Positions 44,429 through 53,601 of a DNA stretch of 59,734 bases are shown piece after piece. A program made the position numbers and the translations under genes. The stretch is taken from assembly GCA_041398965.1 (NCBI GenBank), contig JAWKTT010000029.1:1-59734 (forward strand), written 5' to 3'. Origin of the DNA: JAWKTT01 sp041398965. Lineage in GTDB: Bacteria; Planctomycetota; Planctomycetia; Planctomycetales; Planctomycetaceae. How positions within the stretch are numbered: position 1 is the first letter of the stretch; each line of letters opens with the position of its first letter. The notes under the pieces are model-generated. The model did no database searches. It was not told the origin of the DNA and was given only the letters and a program-made list of their open reading frames with translations.

Positions 44429-45550
44429 ATGACTTTTCCCGATCTCAGGACTGCCCTCATCACCTCGTTTGGCCCCGGATGCCTAGCCGGAATCTCGTTG
44501 TTCGACTGGATTACGCTGCTGGCTCAGAACCGCTTTCGGGTGCATCCAAAATACTTCCCTCGTGCTGCTTCGCTGACGGTGAGCAGTGCGATCACATCGG
44601 TCGTTGGACTGTGCGAGTCCCTGATCACCGCCATTCCCGCCCGACAAACTGCCGTGAAGGAGCCGGTGTTCATCCTCGGATGTTGGCGAAGTGGCACCAC
44701 CCACCTGCACAACCTCATGTGTGCGGATGATCGGTACGCCTACCCCAATCTCTATCAGACGATGTATCCACATACGTGGGTCCTTTCGGAACCTGTGCTG
44801 CGTCCGCTCATGGGAATGTTTCTGCCGAAAAAGCGGTTCATGGACAATGTCGTGATGGGGTTGCAAGAACCGGCTGAAGACGAGATGGCCCTGGGGATCG
44901 TCTCGTTACGGTCGAACATGTTCAGCTGGGTCTTTCCGGCGAATGCGTCGCGGTACGATCCCCAGTTGTCGTTCGAGAGCTGCACTCCTCGAGATCGCCG
45001 TCTCTGGCAAGATGCCCTCGAAGGCTTCTTAAAGAAGTTGGCTTGGAAGACGGGTAAGCCGCTGATCTTGAAGTCCCCGAACCATACCGCTCGGATCAAC
45101 CTCATCCTGGAACGGTTTCCCGATGCGAAGTTCCTCCACATTCACAGAAACCCTTACGATGTTTTCCGTTCGATGTGTCACATGGCGAATAAGGTGATTC
45201 CCGTCTGGGGGTTGCAGAAGTACGACATGAGCCGCATCCCGCAGATGGTGATCGAGGCCTATGCCCATCTGTACGATGCCTACTTCTCTCAGGTAAAGTC
45301 GATTCCTCAAGGGCAGTTCTTTGAGATCGGTTACGATGAATTGAGTGCCGATCCGATGGGGCGAATGGAAGCTGCTTATTCTGCTCTGGGACTTCCGGAT
45401 TTCTCACTCGCCCGCCCCAAGATGCAACGTTACGTCGACTCCGTATCGGACTACCAACGCAATCAACACGCTTCCATCGATCCCGCCATCCGCGAGCAGA
45501 TTCTCGCCCGCTGGCCCCGCAGCTTCGACACCTGGGGCTACGAAAGGTAA
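44429..45550 (+). CDS. Sulfotransferase family protein
   Basis: A 373-residue PAPS-dependent sulfotransferase. The 5'-phosphosulfate-binding loop is ILGCWRSGTTHLHNL and the 3'-phosphate-binding segment is HIHRNPYDVFRSM, both in the expected order. The frame is open from a TTG at 44336; the ATG at 44429 is the first conventional start and leaves 220 bases to the divergent GNAT gene. Members sulfate sugars, lipids or peptides. With two sulfatases in the window, sulfated polysaccharide may be both made and degraded here. Target is unknown. Confidence 0.88.
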   Translation: MTFPDLRTALITSFGPGCLAGISLFDWITLLAQNRFRVHPKYFPRAASLTVSSAITSVVGLCESLITAIPARQTAVKEPVFILGCWRSGTTHLHNLMCADDRYAYPNLYQTMYPHTWVLSEPVLRPLMGMFLPKKRFMDNVVMGLQEPAEDEMALGIVSLRSNMFSWVFPANASRYDPQLSFESCTPRDRRLWQDALEGFLKKLAWKTGKPLILKSPNHTARINLILERFPDAKFLHIHRNPYDVFRSMCHMANKVIPVWGLQKYDMSRIPQMVIEAYAHLYDAYFSQVKSIPQGQFFEIGYDELSADPMGRMEAAYSALGLPDFSLARPKMQRYVDSVSDYQRNQHASIDPAIREQILARWPRSFDTWGYER

Positions 45551-45757
45551 CCGATATTGCCCCCAGCGCAAGGAATTTCCGCGTGAGTCGTTCAGAGTGT
45601 CCGCGCCAATCGACCTCCGATTCTTCAGACGCGGAAGACTCGATAGTTCCGAAAACTGGTACTCATTTCTCCGCGAACTTGGCGAAGTGGGAGTGGCGGG
45701 ATAACCTGCGTGCAGGGAGAGACTTTAGGACTGGTGGCCAACGAGGGGACTGCGAAC

Positions 45758-47239
45758 GTGAGGATAGTACTTGTCAGTTCTGAGGCGGTTCCATTTGCCA
45801 AGACAGGTGGACTTGCCGACGTCGTGACGGGACTGGCCCGTGCGTTGTATCGGGCCGGGCACGACGTCACCATTATCCTCCCCGATCATCGACAGTTCGT
45901 CCCAAGTTCGCTGACTGGCGAGTCGACAGGGGTCGCCCTTTCGGTCTGGCTGAACGACCAGAAGGTGCAAGCGTGGATTCGCAAGACGCATCTTCCGGAC
46001 AGCCGTATCAGTGTCCTGTTGATCGATCATCCGGGCTACTTCGATCGTCAGGGACTCTATGGCGAAGGGGGGCACGACTACCCCGACAATGCCGAGCGGT
46101 ACCTCTTCTTCAGTCGAGCGGCCCTGGAAGCGATCGCGCAACTTGACCTGCACCCCGACATCATTCATGCGAACGACTGGCAGACCGGCGTCATCCCCGC
46201 TGTCCTGCACGAAGAATACAGTCATCAACCCGGCTTTGAGCGGACTGCGACGGTCTTTACGATTCACAACATGGCCTTTCAAGGGATGTTCCCCGCCGAG
46301 GTAATGCGACTGACGAACCTCCCCTCACAGTTCTTTAACTGGCAGCAGATGGAGTTTCATGGAAAGGTCAATCTGCTGAAGACCGGGATCAGTTTCGCCC
46401 ATCGGGTGACCACGGTCAGTCCGACCTACGCCCGGGAGATTACGACGCCTGAATATGGATACGGACTGGAAGGGGCACTGTCGGCTCGTGGTGAAGACCT
46501 TGTCGGTATCCTGAACGGTGTCGACACGTCGGAATGGAATCCCAATGCCGATCATCACTTGCCGCAACGCTACGAAGCCCGCAGCGTCGGTCGCGGGAAG
46601 CCGATCTGTCGGGCGGAACTCCTGCACGAAATGAAACTCCCTCGCCGAACCGAAGGGATGCTCTGCGGGATGGTCTCTCGCATGACCGATCAGAAGGGTT
46701 TTGACCTCATCCTCCCAGCGATGGAATCGTTGCTCGCGACCGGTTCTTCTTTCGTGTTCCTCGGCAACGGAGACCCAGTCGTCGAACGGAAGCTGAAGAA
46801 CCTGGGCGAAGCGTTCCCCGAACAATTCGCCGTACGCATCGGCTATGACGAACGCCTCGCACATCGCATTGAGGCGGGGATCGACCTATTCCTGATGCCG
46901 AGCCGATTCGAGCCATGCGGCCTCAATCAGATGTACAGTTTGCTCTACGGAAGCCCTCCATTGGTGCATCGTGTCGGTGGACTGGCCGATTCGGTCGTGG
47001 ACACAAACCCCGAGACTCTCGCGGCGGGCACCGCCAATGGGTTCGCCTTCTCCGACTATAACGTCGAAAGCTTCATCGAGACGTTTCATCGGGCGTTGGC
47101 CACTTGGCGAGACCGTCCCACATGGGAAAAGATCGTCCAGAACGGCATGATCCCTGACATCTCGTGGAACCGAAGTGCCTCGCTGTATGCCGGCCTCTAC
47201 GAACGAGCGATAGCGAGCCGCTGCCAATCGAACAGCTGA
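45758..47239 (+). CDS. glgA: Glycogen synthase (ADP-glucose), GT5
   Basis: A 493-residue GT5 enzyme that extends glycogen from ADP-glucose. The N-terminal motif SSEAVPFAKTGGLADVVTGL holds the Lys-x-Gly-Gly nucleotide-binding signature, and the C-terminal PSRFEPCGLNQMYSLLYGS holds the Glu-x7-Glu-like motif. GAGGGG precedes the GTG start at 45758; the frame goes on to 45710. No other glycogen gene is adjacent. The last part of the spacer to smc is convergent and only 22 bases long. Confidence 0.94.
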   Translation: MRIVLVSSEAVPFAKTGGLADVVTGLARALYRAGHDVTIILPDHRQFVPSSLTGESTGVALSVWLNDQKVQAWIRKTHLPDSRISVLLIDHPGYFDRQGLYGEGGHDYPDNAERYLFFSRAALEAIAQLDLHPDIIHANDWQTGVIPAVLHEEYSHQPGFERTATVFTIHNMAFQGMFPAEVMRLTNLPSQFFNWQQMEFHGKVNLLKTGISFAHRVTTVSPTYAREITTPEYGYGLEGALSARGEDLVGILNGVDTSEWNPNADHHLPQRYEARSVGRGKPICRAELLHEMKLPRRTEGMLCGMVSRMTDQKGFDLILPAMESLLATGSSFVFLGNGDPVVERKLKNLGEAFPEQFAVRIGYDERLAHRIEAGIDLFLMPSRFEPCGLNQMYSLLYGSPPLVHRVGGLADSVVDTNPETLAAGTANGFAFSDYNVESFIETFHRALATWRDRPTWEKIVQNGMIPDISWNRSASLYAGLYERAIASRCQSNS

Positions 47240-47261
47240 TACGGAAGAGTTCGGTCGCTCA

Positions 47262-50200
47262 CTACGCTGCCGCCGGTTTCTTTCGGATTTCCCCGTTATC
47301 CGAAACGTCATCGAATCGGACGGCCATTCGTTTCGAGATACCGGCCTGTTCCATCGTCACACCGTAAAGCACGTCGGCGACGGTCATGGTTCGCTTGCGG
47401 TGGGTGATGACGACGAACTGTGTCATCTCGGCGAACTCCTTCAACACGGCGGCATATCGATCGACATTCGCCTCATCGAGAGCGGCGTCGACCTCGTCCA
47501 GAATGCAGTAAGGGCTGGGTTTGCTCTTAAACATCGCAAACAAGAGCCCGACGGCTGTCATGGTTTTTTCGCCACCCGAGAGGAGCGAAATACTGCGTAG
47601 TTCTTTCCCCGGAGGCCGCGCGACGATCTCGATGCCACACTCGAGAACATCGTTCTGGTCTTCCAGGATGATGTCCCCTTCCCCACCGCCAAACAGTTTG
47701 CGGAACAACTCTTGAAAGTGCGTGCGGATGGTGTTGAAAGTCTCAATGAATAGTCGTTCGCTCTCGCTGTTGATGCGACGAATAATCTCGTCCAGGGTCG
47801 ACTTGGCCTCATTTAAGTCGAGTAGCTGGGAGTGTAGATGGCTATGACGCGATTCAAGATCGTCGAGACTTTCGAGTGCCTCTGTATTGACGTTCCCCAT
47901 CAACTTGAGCTTCCGCCGCAGTCGGTTGACCTGCTCGTCAATTTCCGGTCGAACCTCGGCGAACTGCACCGGGCCGCATTCATAGAGACGACGGAACAAT
48001 TCACGATCGCGCGCCGCCGCTTCGTCCGAAACGGCGGACCTCATCGGCTGTTCTTCTTCCACTGCCACTTCTGCTTCGGCAAACGCATCTCCATCAAGTG
48101 ACTGCTCATCCGACATTTCCGTATCCGGCAACTCGTACTCTTCGCCGTCGTCGATGAATGATTCGTCGGTCAGTTCGTCGCTGTTCGATTCCGCATCATC
48201 ATGGGAAGCCGATGCATCGATCGCGTCGGTATCAAGAAGTGTCGCTTCCTCAGCAGTATCGACGTCGTCCCTCTCGCCGGGAGTAAACAGCGATTCCGGA
48301 TACTTCTCTTGCAGATACTCATAGAAAGCCGACGCCCCATCTCGCACAACGTCTCGCAGAGAGACCTGAAACTCTTCGTTGATCTTCTCTTCCAGTCCCG
48401 CTATCTGATGCCGCATTTCGCGAAGCGACAAGTCCGCCTGATGCTGGGCGTCTTGGGCGGCACGACGTCGTTTGTGCAGCTGTTCTTCTTCCTTCGTCAG
48501 TCCCGACCAGCGTGCTCGAAGGTCCCGTTTCTCCTGTGACAGGAGCCGGACGGTTTGTCCCAACGACTCGGATTTGAGTGTCCGACTCGCGAGTTCCGAC
48601 TGTGTCTGCAAAATGACCAGTACGGCCCGTTCTCGTGAGTCAAGTAACTCACGCAACCGTCCGTCGGCTTCTTCCCGCTGAGCCACTCGTTGCCGCTGAT
48701 CGGTCGTCAAACGCTGTAATGAGTTGCGAAGCCCAACCACCCGTTCTTCATGGGTCGCCAATTCCAGCTGTTGCTGTTTGATCTCACCTTGCAGGGTGTT
48801 CATCTGCTGACCAACATCGCCGATGCGCGACTCGATCCCTTCGATGATTCCATCGACCTGCCCATGATGGACGCGGCGTTCTTCCTGCTGTTGCTGAATG
48901 CTCGCTCGCGTCGCCTCGTACTCTTGGCGTTGCGACTCTCTCCGCTCGATCTCGGAATTCAGTTCGTCCGCCTGTTCGTGAAGTCCTCGCAGTTCGGTCT
49001 CTTGACCTTCGAGCCGACTCCGTTGCCGAGCGACCGCTTCCCCGACTCGTTGCACTTCTGTTTCGACGTCGACCAGTTCACGATTGACGACCTGTATCTC
49101 TTCGACCCGTTGCTCAAGTCGATTCGCAGCCGTCTCGATATCGCGGTCAAGTCGGATGATGCTGTGCTTGAGTTGCTGCAACTCGCTACGACGGGTGACG
49201 AGCGCCGTTTCGGTGGGCACCGTTCCGGCGAAGAATGCTCCGTTCGCCTCGAACAGTTCCCCCTGTTGCGTCACAAACCGACACCCTGGGAACTGTTTTG
49301 ATAGAGTCGTTGCCACCTTTAAGCTGCGTACGATCCAAGTGTCTCCCAGCAGCAGAGTCGACAGACCTTCGGCCTCGGCGATTGACTCAGCCAACGTGTC
49401 GGCACAGGCGATTACCCCGGAGAGGCCGTTCAAGTTTGGCCCCGAACGATGGCCAGTTGCGACCGGCGATGACGTCCCATGGGCACCGAAGCCACTGCCG
49501 ATCGGTTGTCCGTGTTGAGCGATTTCCCCAGTTGATTGCCAAGTTCCCCCTTCGACACTGAGAAAACCGACGCGCCCCGAGATTGGCACCACGCCGCTGT
49601 TGACGTAGTCGATGAGAGGTTGGAGCCTTCGCACGACGATGAGTTTCGCCCGTTCACCAAGTGCGACCTCGAGTAACGGTGCATCTTCGAGCGAAACCAT
49701 CAACAGGTCACTCGCGCTCCCGAGAATCTCGTTCCACGGAGGATGCGGAGACTCATGAGCCCGGCGGAGAATCTCTCGGATGCCGACGCTCAAGCCTTCC
49801 TGCCGCTGTTCCAAGTCGTCCAGAACATGAATTCGCGCCACCGACGCACTGCGACGTTCGCGACCCTCGGCCACCGTGCGTTCGAGTTGATTTCGTTCTT
49901 CGGTGAGTGTCGCGAGTCGAGAGCGTCGCTCATCGAGCGACGACTGGGCAACATCTCTTGCTGCTTCCGCCTGTTGCACTTCGAGTTCAAGTTGGTCGTA
50001 GAGCCTCCCCGCTTCAGTCAGACGTTTGTCGAGTGCGACTCGTCTCGCCTGAAGGTCGGCCAGAGATGACGCAGTCGATTCGAGTTGCGAGTTCAGCACA
50101 GCGATGCGGTTTTCATCCTCGGCCTGTCGTCGTCGGAAATCGTCACGGGACTGGCGATGTTCCTTCAGCTCTCCCTGTAATTGCGCGAGCAACTCGGCAC

Positions 50201-51305
50201 AAACCTGTCCTCCCGCTTCACTCTGTTGCATACGAGACTTGATCTGCACCAGATTCGACTCAAACTCCTGCATCCGTTGAGTGGTCGCTGCCAACTCTTC
50301 GGCAACGGCGAACGCCTGGGCCGTCAAGGTGACCCGTTGTCTGCGGACGCGGTCGATGTCTGCTTCGATCTCGACCAGTCGCGACCGTTGATGACGAATG
50401 GTCGACTCCTGAGCCGCGATCTTCTCACGCACTCCAGCCACATGGCGCTCTTCTTCCTGAAGCTTTTCATCAACCTCAGAAAGGTCTCCATCGACTGCGG
50501 ATTTCCGCTCTTCGACATGAGCGATCTCGGTCGCCAACGCCGTCAGTTGTGACACCCTCTCGTGCTCGGTGGCCTCGATTTCGGCGAGTTCTCGCATGGC
50601 GTGACGAAAGTCGTCGGCTGCCAAGCCAACCCAGACGTGACGCAGCTCCTGCGAGACCTCGCGGAACTTGGCCGCTTTTTGAGCTTGTCCACGTGTCGAG
50701 AGGAGTTGGGCCTCGACCTCGTCGACGATGTCAGTCAGACGCAGGAGGTTCTGCGAAACCTTTTCCAGTTTTTTCTCGGCGTCGATACGTCGAGCCTTGT
50801 AGCGACTGACTCCGGCCGCTTCCTCGAAGACCATGCGCCGCGTCGTCGGATTCGCCTGCAGGATCTGGTCGACACGCCCCTGTTCGATGATGCTGTAGGC
50901 TGCGGTCCCAGCTCCGGTCCCGAGAAAGACATCCTTGACGTCCTTCAGACGGACAGAAGTATCGTTGAGCAGGTATTCGGAATCGCCACTGGCGTATAGG
51001 CGACGACCGACACGGACCTCAGGAGCATCGAGATCGAAGAATCCGTCCTTGTTGTCAAACGTCAGCGTTGCTTCAGCGTAAGGACAGGGCTTGCGTCCAG
51101 ACGATCCGTTGAAGATGACGTCTGACATCTCCTTCCCGCGCAGGCTCTTGGCGCTTTGGTCACCCAAGAGCCATTTGATGGCATCGACGACGTTGCTCTT
51201 TCCGCTTCCGTTCGGTCCGACAACGCACGTAATCCCCTTTGAGAACTCGAACTGCGTTCGGTCCGCAAAGCTCTTGAAGCCGAACACTTCCAGTGAGCGG
51301 AGCAT
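47262..51305 (-). CDS. smc: Chromosome segregation SMC ATPase
   Basis: A 1347-residue SMC, which forms the condensin ring that compacts and segregates DNA. Head motifs are complete: Walker A VVGPNGSGKSNVVDA at the N-terminus, and signature LLSGGEKTMTA with Walker B CILDEVDAALDEANV at the C-terminus. Two long coiled-coils flank a Gly-rich hinge (about residues 520-680). The protein is longer than the usual ~1190 residues. A main reason is an acidic, low-complexity stretch of about 76 residues at 1011-1086 (bases 48048-48275), inside the C-terminal coil near the head. scpA and scpB are not in the window. The flgI-like gene lies just upstream. Confidence 0.95.
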   Translation of the reverse strand: MLRSLEVFGFKSFADRTQFEFSKGITCVVGPNGSGKSNVVDAIKWLLGDQSAKSLRGKEMSDVIFNGSSGRKPCPYAEATLTFDNKDGFFDLDAPEVRVGRRLYASGDSEYLLNDTSVRLKDVKDVFLGTGAGTAAYSIIEQGRVDQILQANPTTRRMVFEEAAGVSRYKARRIDAEKKLEKVSQNLLRLTDIVDEVEAQLLSTRGQAQKAAKFREVSQELRHVWVGLAADDFRHAMRELAEIEATEHERVSQLTALATEIAHVEERKSAVDGDLSEVDEKLQEEERHVAGVREKIAAQESTIRHQRSRLVEIEADIDRVRRQRVTLTAQAFAVAEELAATTQRMQEFESNLVQIKSRMQQSEAGGQVCAELLAQLQGELKEHRQSRDDFRRRQAEDENRIAVLNSQLESTASSLADLQARRVALDKRLTEAGRLYDQLELEVQQAEAARDVAQSSLDERRSRLATLTEERNQLERTVAEGRERRSASVARIHVLDDLEQRQEGLSVGIREILRRAHESPHPPWNEILGSASDLLMVSLEDAPLLEVALGERAKLIVVRRLQPLIDYVNSGVVPISGRVGFLSVEGGTWQSTGEIAQHGQPIGSGFGAHGTSSPVATGHRSGPNLNGLSGVIACADTLAESIAEAEGLSTLLLGDTWIVRSLKVATTLSKQFPGCRFVTQQGELFEANGAFFAGTVPTETALVTRRSELQQLKHSIIRLDRDIETAANRLEQRVEEIQVVNRELVDVETEVQRVGEAVARQRSRLEGQETELRGLHEQADELNSEIERRESQRQEYEATRASIQQQQEERRVHHGQVDGIIEGIESRIGDVGQQMNTLQGEIKQQQLELATHEERVVGLRNSLQRLTTDQRQRVAQREEADGRLRELLDSRERAVLVILQTQSELASRTLKSESLGQTVRLLSQEKRDLRARWSGLTKEEEQLHKRRRAAQDAQHQADLSLREMRHQIAGLEEKINEEFQVSLRDVVRDGASAFYEYLQEKYPESLFTPGERDDVDTAEEATLLDTDAIDASASHDDAESNSDELTDESFIDDGEEYELPDTEMSDEQSLDGDAFAEAEVAVEEEQPMRSAVSDEAAARDRELFRRLYECGPVQFAEVRPEIDEQVNRLRRKLKLMGNVNTEALESLDDLESRHSHLHSQLLDLNEAKSTLDEIIRRINSESERLFIETFNTIRTHFQELFRKLFGGGEGDIILEDQNDVLECGIEIVARPPGKELRSISLLSGGEKTMTAVGLLFAMFKSKPSPYCILDEVDAALDEANVDRYAAVLKEFAEMTQFVVITHRKRTMTVADVLYGVTMEQAGISKRMAVRFDDVSDNGEIRKKPAAA

Positions 51306-51420
51306 CGGGGGCCAAATCGGAAGGGAAGGAGAGAGTCAGAATTCGTACGACGGACATCCATGTCCATCGAGAGGATCGGGGGTGACGGAAGTGGAGGTCC
51401 GTTGAATGGTGACGATGGAC

Positions 51421-53292
51421 TTAGTTCACAGTAAACCCGACAGGGTCGTCGAGGGATTCCGTCGGGACGTCGGGGGAGGTTAGATTGTCTTCGGGTGTTT
51501 CGGGCGTTTCAGTCGCTCGTTTGCTATGGTCTGAGTTGTCGAACAGGTTCGGCGTACTGTCGAACTCGCCCGCTTGTTTGGGGCTGTCGGAGGAGTCGTT
51601 TGAGTCTGTCACTTCCTGTTCCGAGCGCATCACGCGACCAGGCTGAGGAAGGGCATCGATCCCGAGAGGGCCGGGAAGGTTTCCTTGTTTCTCGGCTTCC
51701 ACGAGCATCTGCACGACGTCGGGGTAGCGTGCTCCGAGAGCATCAACCTTGGTAATGACATCTCCGATTCGCAGCGAGGTCTCGAGACGTTGCGGCGACC
51801 CGTCCGAGGCGATGTGACTGATGATCATTCCTGTCCCTTCCGGATTCGATCGAACGGTGATTCCCTGTCCGGCTTTGATGATGACAGGAGTCAGGAACTC
51901 TTGTTGAGGCCCGAAAATGACGATCTCGCGCTTGCGACGTTTCGTGAAGTGGACGAACGGACTGGCCTCGGTCTGCACGGGATGCAAGGTGTAGCCCCCC
52001 TTCATCTCGGCGCCGGCGACGGAGGTCTCGTAGGGCATAATTGTCGTGATGGCGCGGAAGGCCCCGTATCGAGTTTCGATGCTCTCTTCGTCGAACAGTT
52101 CACGCAGACCAACAACAGCTTCGGGACTCATGGTGGCCGACAAAGCGGCCAGGGCGAAGACGCGGAACGCCGGCTCTGTTCGGGCGGCTTCAACCAGCGT
52201 GTTGACACCCGCCGTGTCGCCCAGATAGGCCAGCGACTGTGCGGCATGGAATCGACACTCGATCGGTAACGGAGGTTCTCCCGTTGTCGACGTCAGAGCC
52301 GACTTCAGGAATGGGATCGCTTCGACACCGATCGCTTCCATCCGCAGTGCTGCCTGTTCCGCCTGTGCGGGATTCCGAAGTTCGAGCGCCAATTCCTGCA
52401 AACGCTGATGTCGACTTGCCGACGTGTCTTTCAATTCGATGTGTCGAATCGTTTGCAGATAACGAGGGTAGTTGTCGCGGTAGCGACTGTGGACATCGAG
52501 TTCAATCTTCGAATGGGTTTTGGCTTCGGCCAGTTTGCGTTGGATTCCATCGTCATCGTAATCAAAGAATCTCGTCCCAATACGGTCAGCAATTCGGGTC
52601 GACATACGGTAGTTGGTGTAGTCCCCCTTCAACTGAACTGACAGCTTACGATGTTCCCCGGTGTAGACGGCTCCTCCCGGAATGATCCCCCGCAGAAACT
52701 GGCCGTTGTCGCTGGAGGAGTCGAGCTGAAGATTGAGGATCGGGCCTTCCGCCTTGGCGACAGCACGACCTTCCAGCATACCGCGTCCCTGGGCATACGC
52801 TTGTTCGGAGAGTGAACATTCCAGCAGATAGCCCCCTTGCAGACTCGTCGTATCGCTCCCTTCGGGAACACGAATTTCTACATCGATCAAGTCCCCCTTG
52901 CGGACCAGCGGGGGAACATAAGCACGGACGATGACGACGGTCGTGCTTGGAAGCCGGAGGAACTGCTCGGGTTGTGGGAATCGACGTTTTCGCATGTCTT
53001 CGAGGATGACGTCACGATAAGGGGGACCAGGATCCCCCCCTGTCCCGTTGAGCCCTTTGACCAGACCAACCCCCTCCACGACATACATCTGCAACCCGCT
53101 GCGCACAGTGATGTAGTCACCGACAAGTCGCGAGTGCCCCTCTTCCCCCTTTAAGGCGGATTGCACGTTCTTGATAACACGGTCTTCCTTCTTTTCGGCG
53201 AAAGGGAGTTCAAACCCTTCCTTCGACCAGAAGGTGTTGCAGCCCGCGATCAGGGGGAGCAGGCAGCCCAGTGCAACAAGAACTTTTTTCAT
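51421..53292 (-). CDS. FlgI-like lipoprotein with HEAT-like insertion
   Basis: A 623-residue lipoprotein (lipobox LIAGC, Cys18). Residues about 55-190 match the flagellar P-ring protein FlgI: GVGLVKGLNGTGGDP, VRAYVPPLVRKGDLIDVEI and SLQGGYLLECSL. FlgI-like sequence returns near the end in VDALGARYPDVVQMLVEAEK (residues 516-535). Between them, residues about 295-415 form HEAT-like helical repeats that normal FlgI does not have. A polar acidic tail of about 65 residues closes the protein. Standard FlgI is a soluble periplasmic protein of about 360 residues, so the lipid anchor, insertion and tail are unusual. The gene follows a FliF-FliG fusion gene after 309 bases. Start ATG 53292 fits the signal. 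Confidence 0.85.
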   Translation of the reverse strand: MKKVLVALGCLLPLIAGCNTFWSKEGFELPFAEKKEDRVIKNVQSALKGEEGHSRLVGDYITVRSGLQMYVVEGVGLVKGLNGTGGDPGPPYRDVILEDMRKRRFPQPEQFLRLPSTTVVIVRAYVPPLVRKGDLIDVEIRVPEGSDTTSLQGGYLLECSLSEQAYAQGRGMLEGRAVAKAEGPILNLQLDSSSDNGQFLRGIIPGGAVYTGEHRKLSVQLKGDYTNYRMSTRIADRIGTRFFDYDDDGIQRKLAEAKTHSKIELDVHSRYRDNYPRYLQTIRHIELKDTSASRHQRLQELALELRNPAQAEQAALRMEAIGVEAIPFLKSALTSTTGEPPLPIECRFHAAQSLAYLGDTAGVNTLVEAARTEPAFRVFALAALSATMSPEAVVGLRELFDEESIETRYGAFRAITTIMPYETSVAGAEMKGGYTLHPVQTEASPFVHFTKRRKREIVIFGPQQEFLTPVIIKAGQGITVRSNPEGTGMIISHIASDGSPQRLETSLRIGDVITKVDALGARYPDVVQMLVEAEKQGNLPGPLGIDALPQPGRVMRSEQEVTDSNDSSDSPKQAGEFDSTPNLFDNSDHSKRATETPETPEDNLTSPDVPTESLDDPVGFTVN

Positions 53293-53601
53293 CAGGAGAC
53301 TCCGTCTCCCCGAACTCGGGGCGCGGTGCAAATGGAGGATCAGTCTGCGTGGACTGAAGTCGGCCTTGACCTCAGTCCACGAGTCAGAAGTGGTCTTACG
53401 ATTCGTGGGGAGATTTGTCCGTCGTGCGAGATACTGAAACGACGCGAAATTATTGATCAATGACGAGTGATGACGTGAGTTGGAGAGGCTGTGCAAGTTG
53501 AGGTTTAGACACTACCGCTGCGGATTCGACAGGGTCAAGAGGCGTTTGAGAAAACACTCCGTTCCCGCCGGTTTCGCTCAAGAAATGTCGAGCTTCAAGA
53601 C
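53293..53601. other. Leader region of the FlgI-like gene
   Basis: No gene is seen in this 309-base gap between the FliF-FliG and FlgI-like genes. It holds the strong stem-loop listed next, and presumably a promoter or processing site. Confidence 0.4.
53348..53381 (-). promoter_or_regulatory. Strong stem-loop in the FlgI-like leader
   Basis: On the minus strand CGTGGACTGAGGTC pairs with GACTTCAGTCCACG around an AAGGCC loop: ten perfect pairs, one G-U pair and three more. It sits 56 bases before the ATG at 53292. No T-run follows, so it is not a typical intrinsic terminator; a leader-RNA control or mRNA-stability element is possible. Confidence 0.55.
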
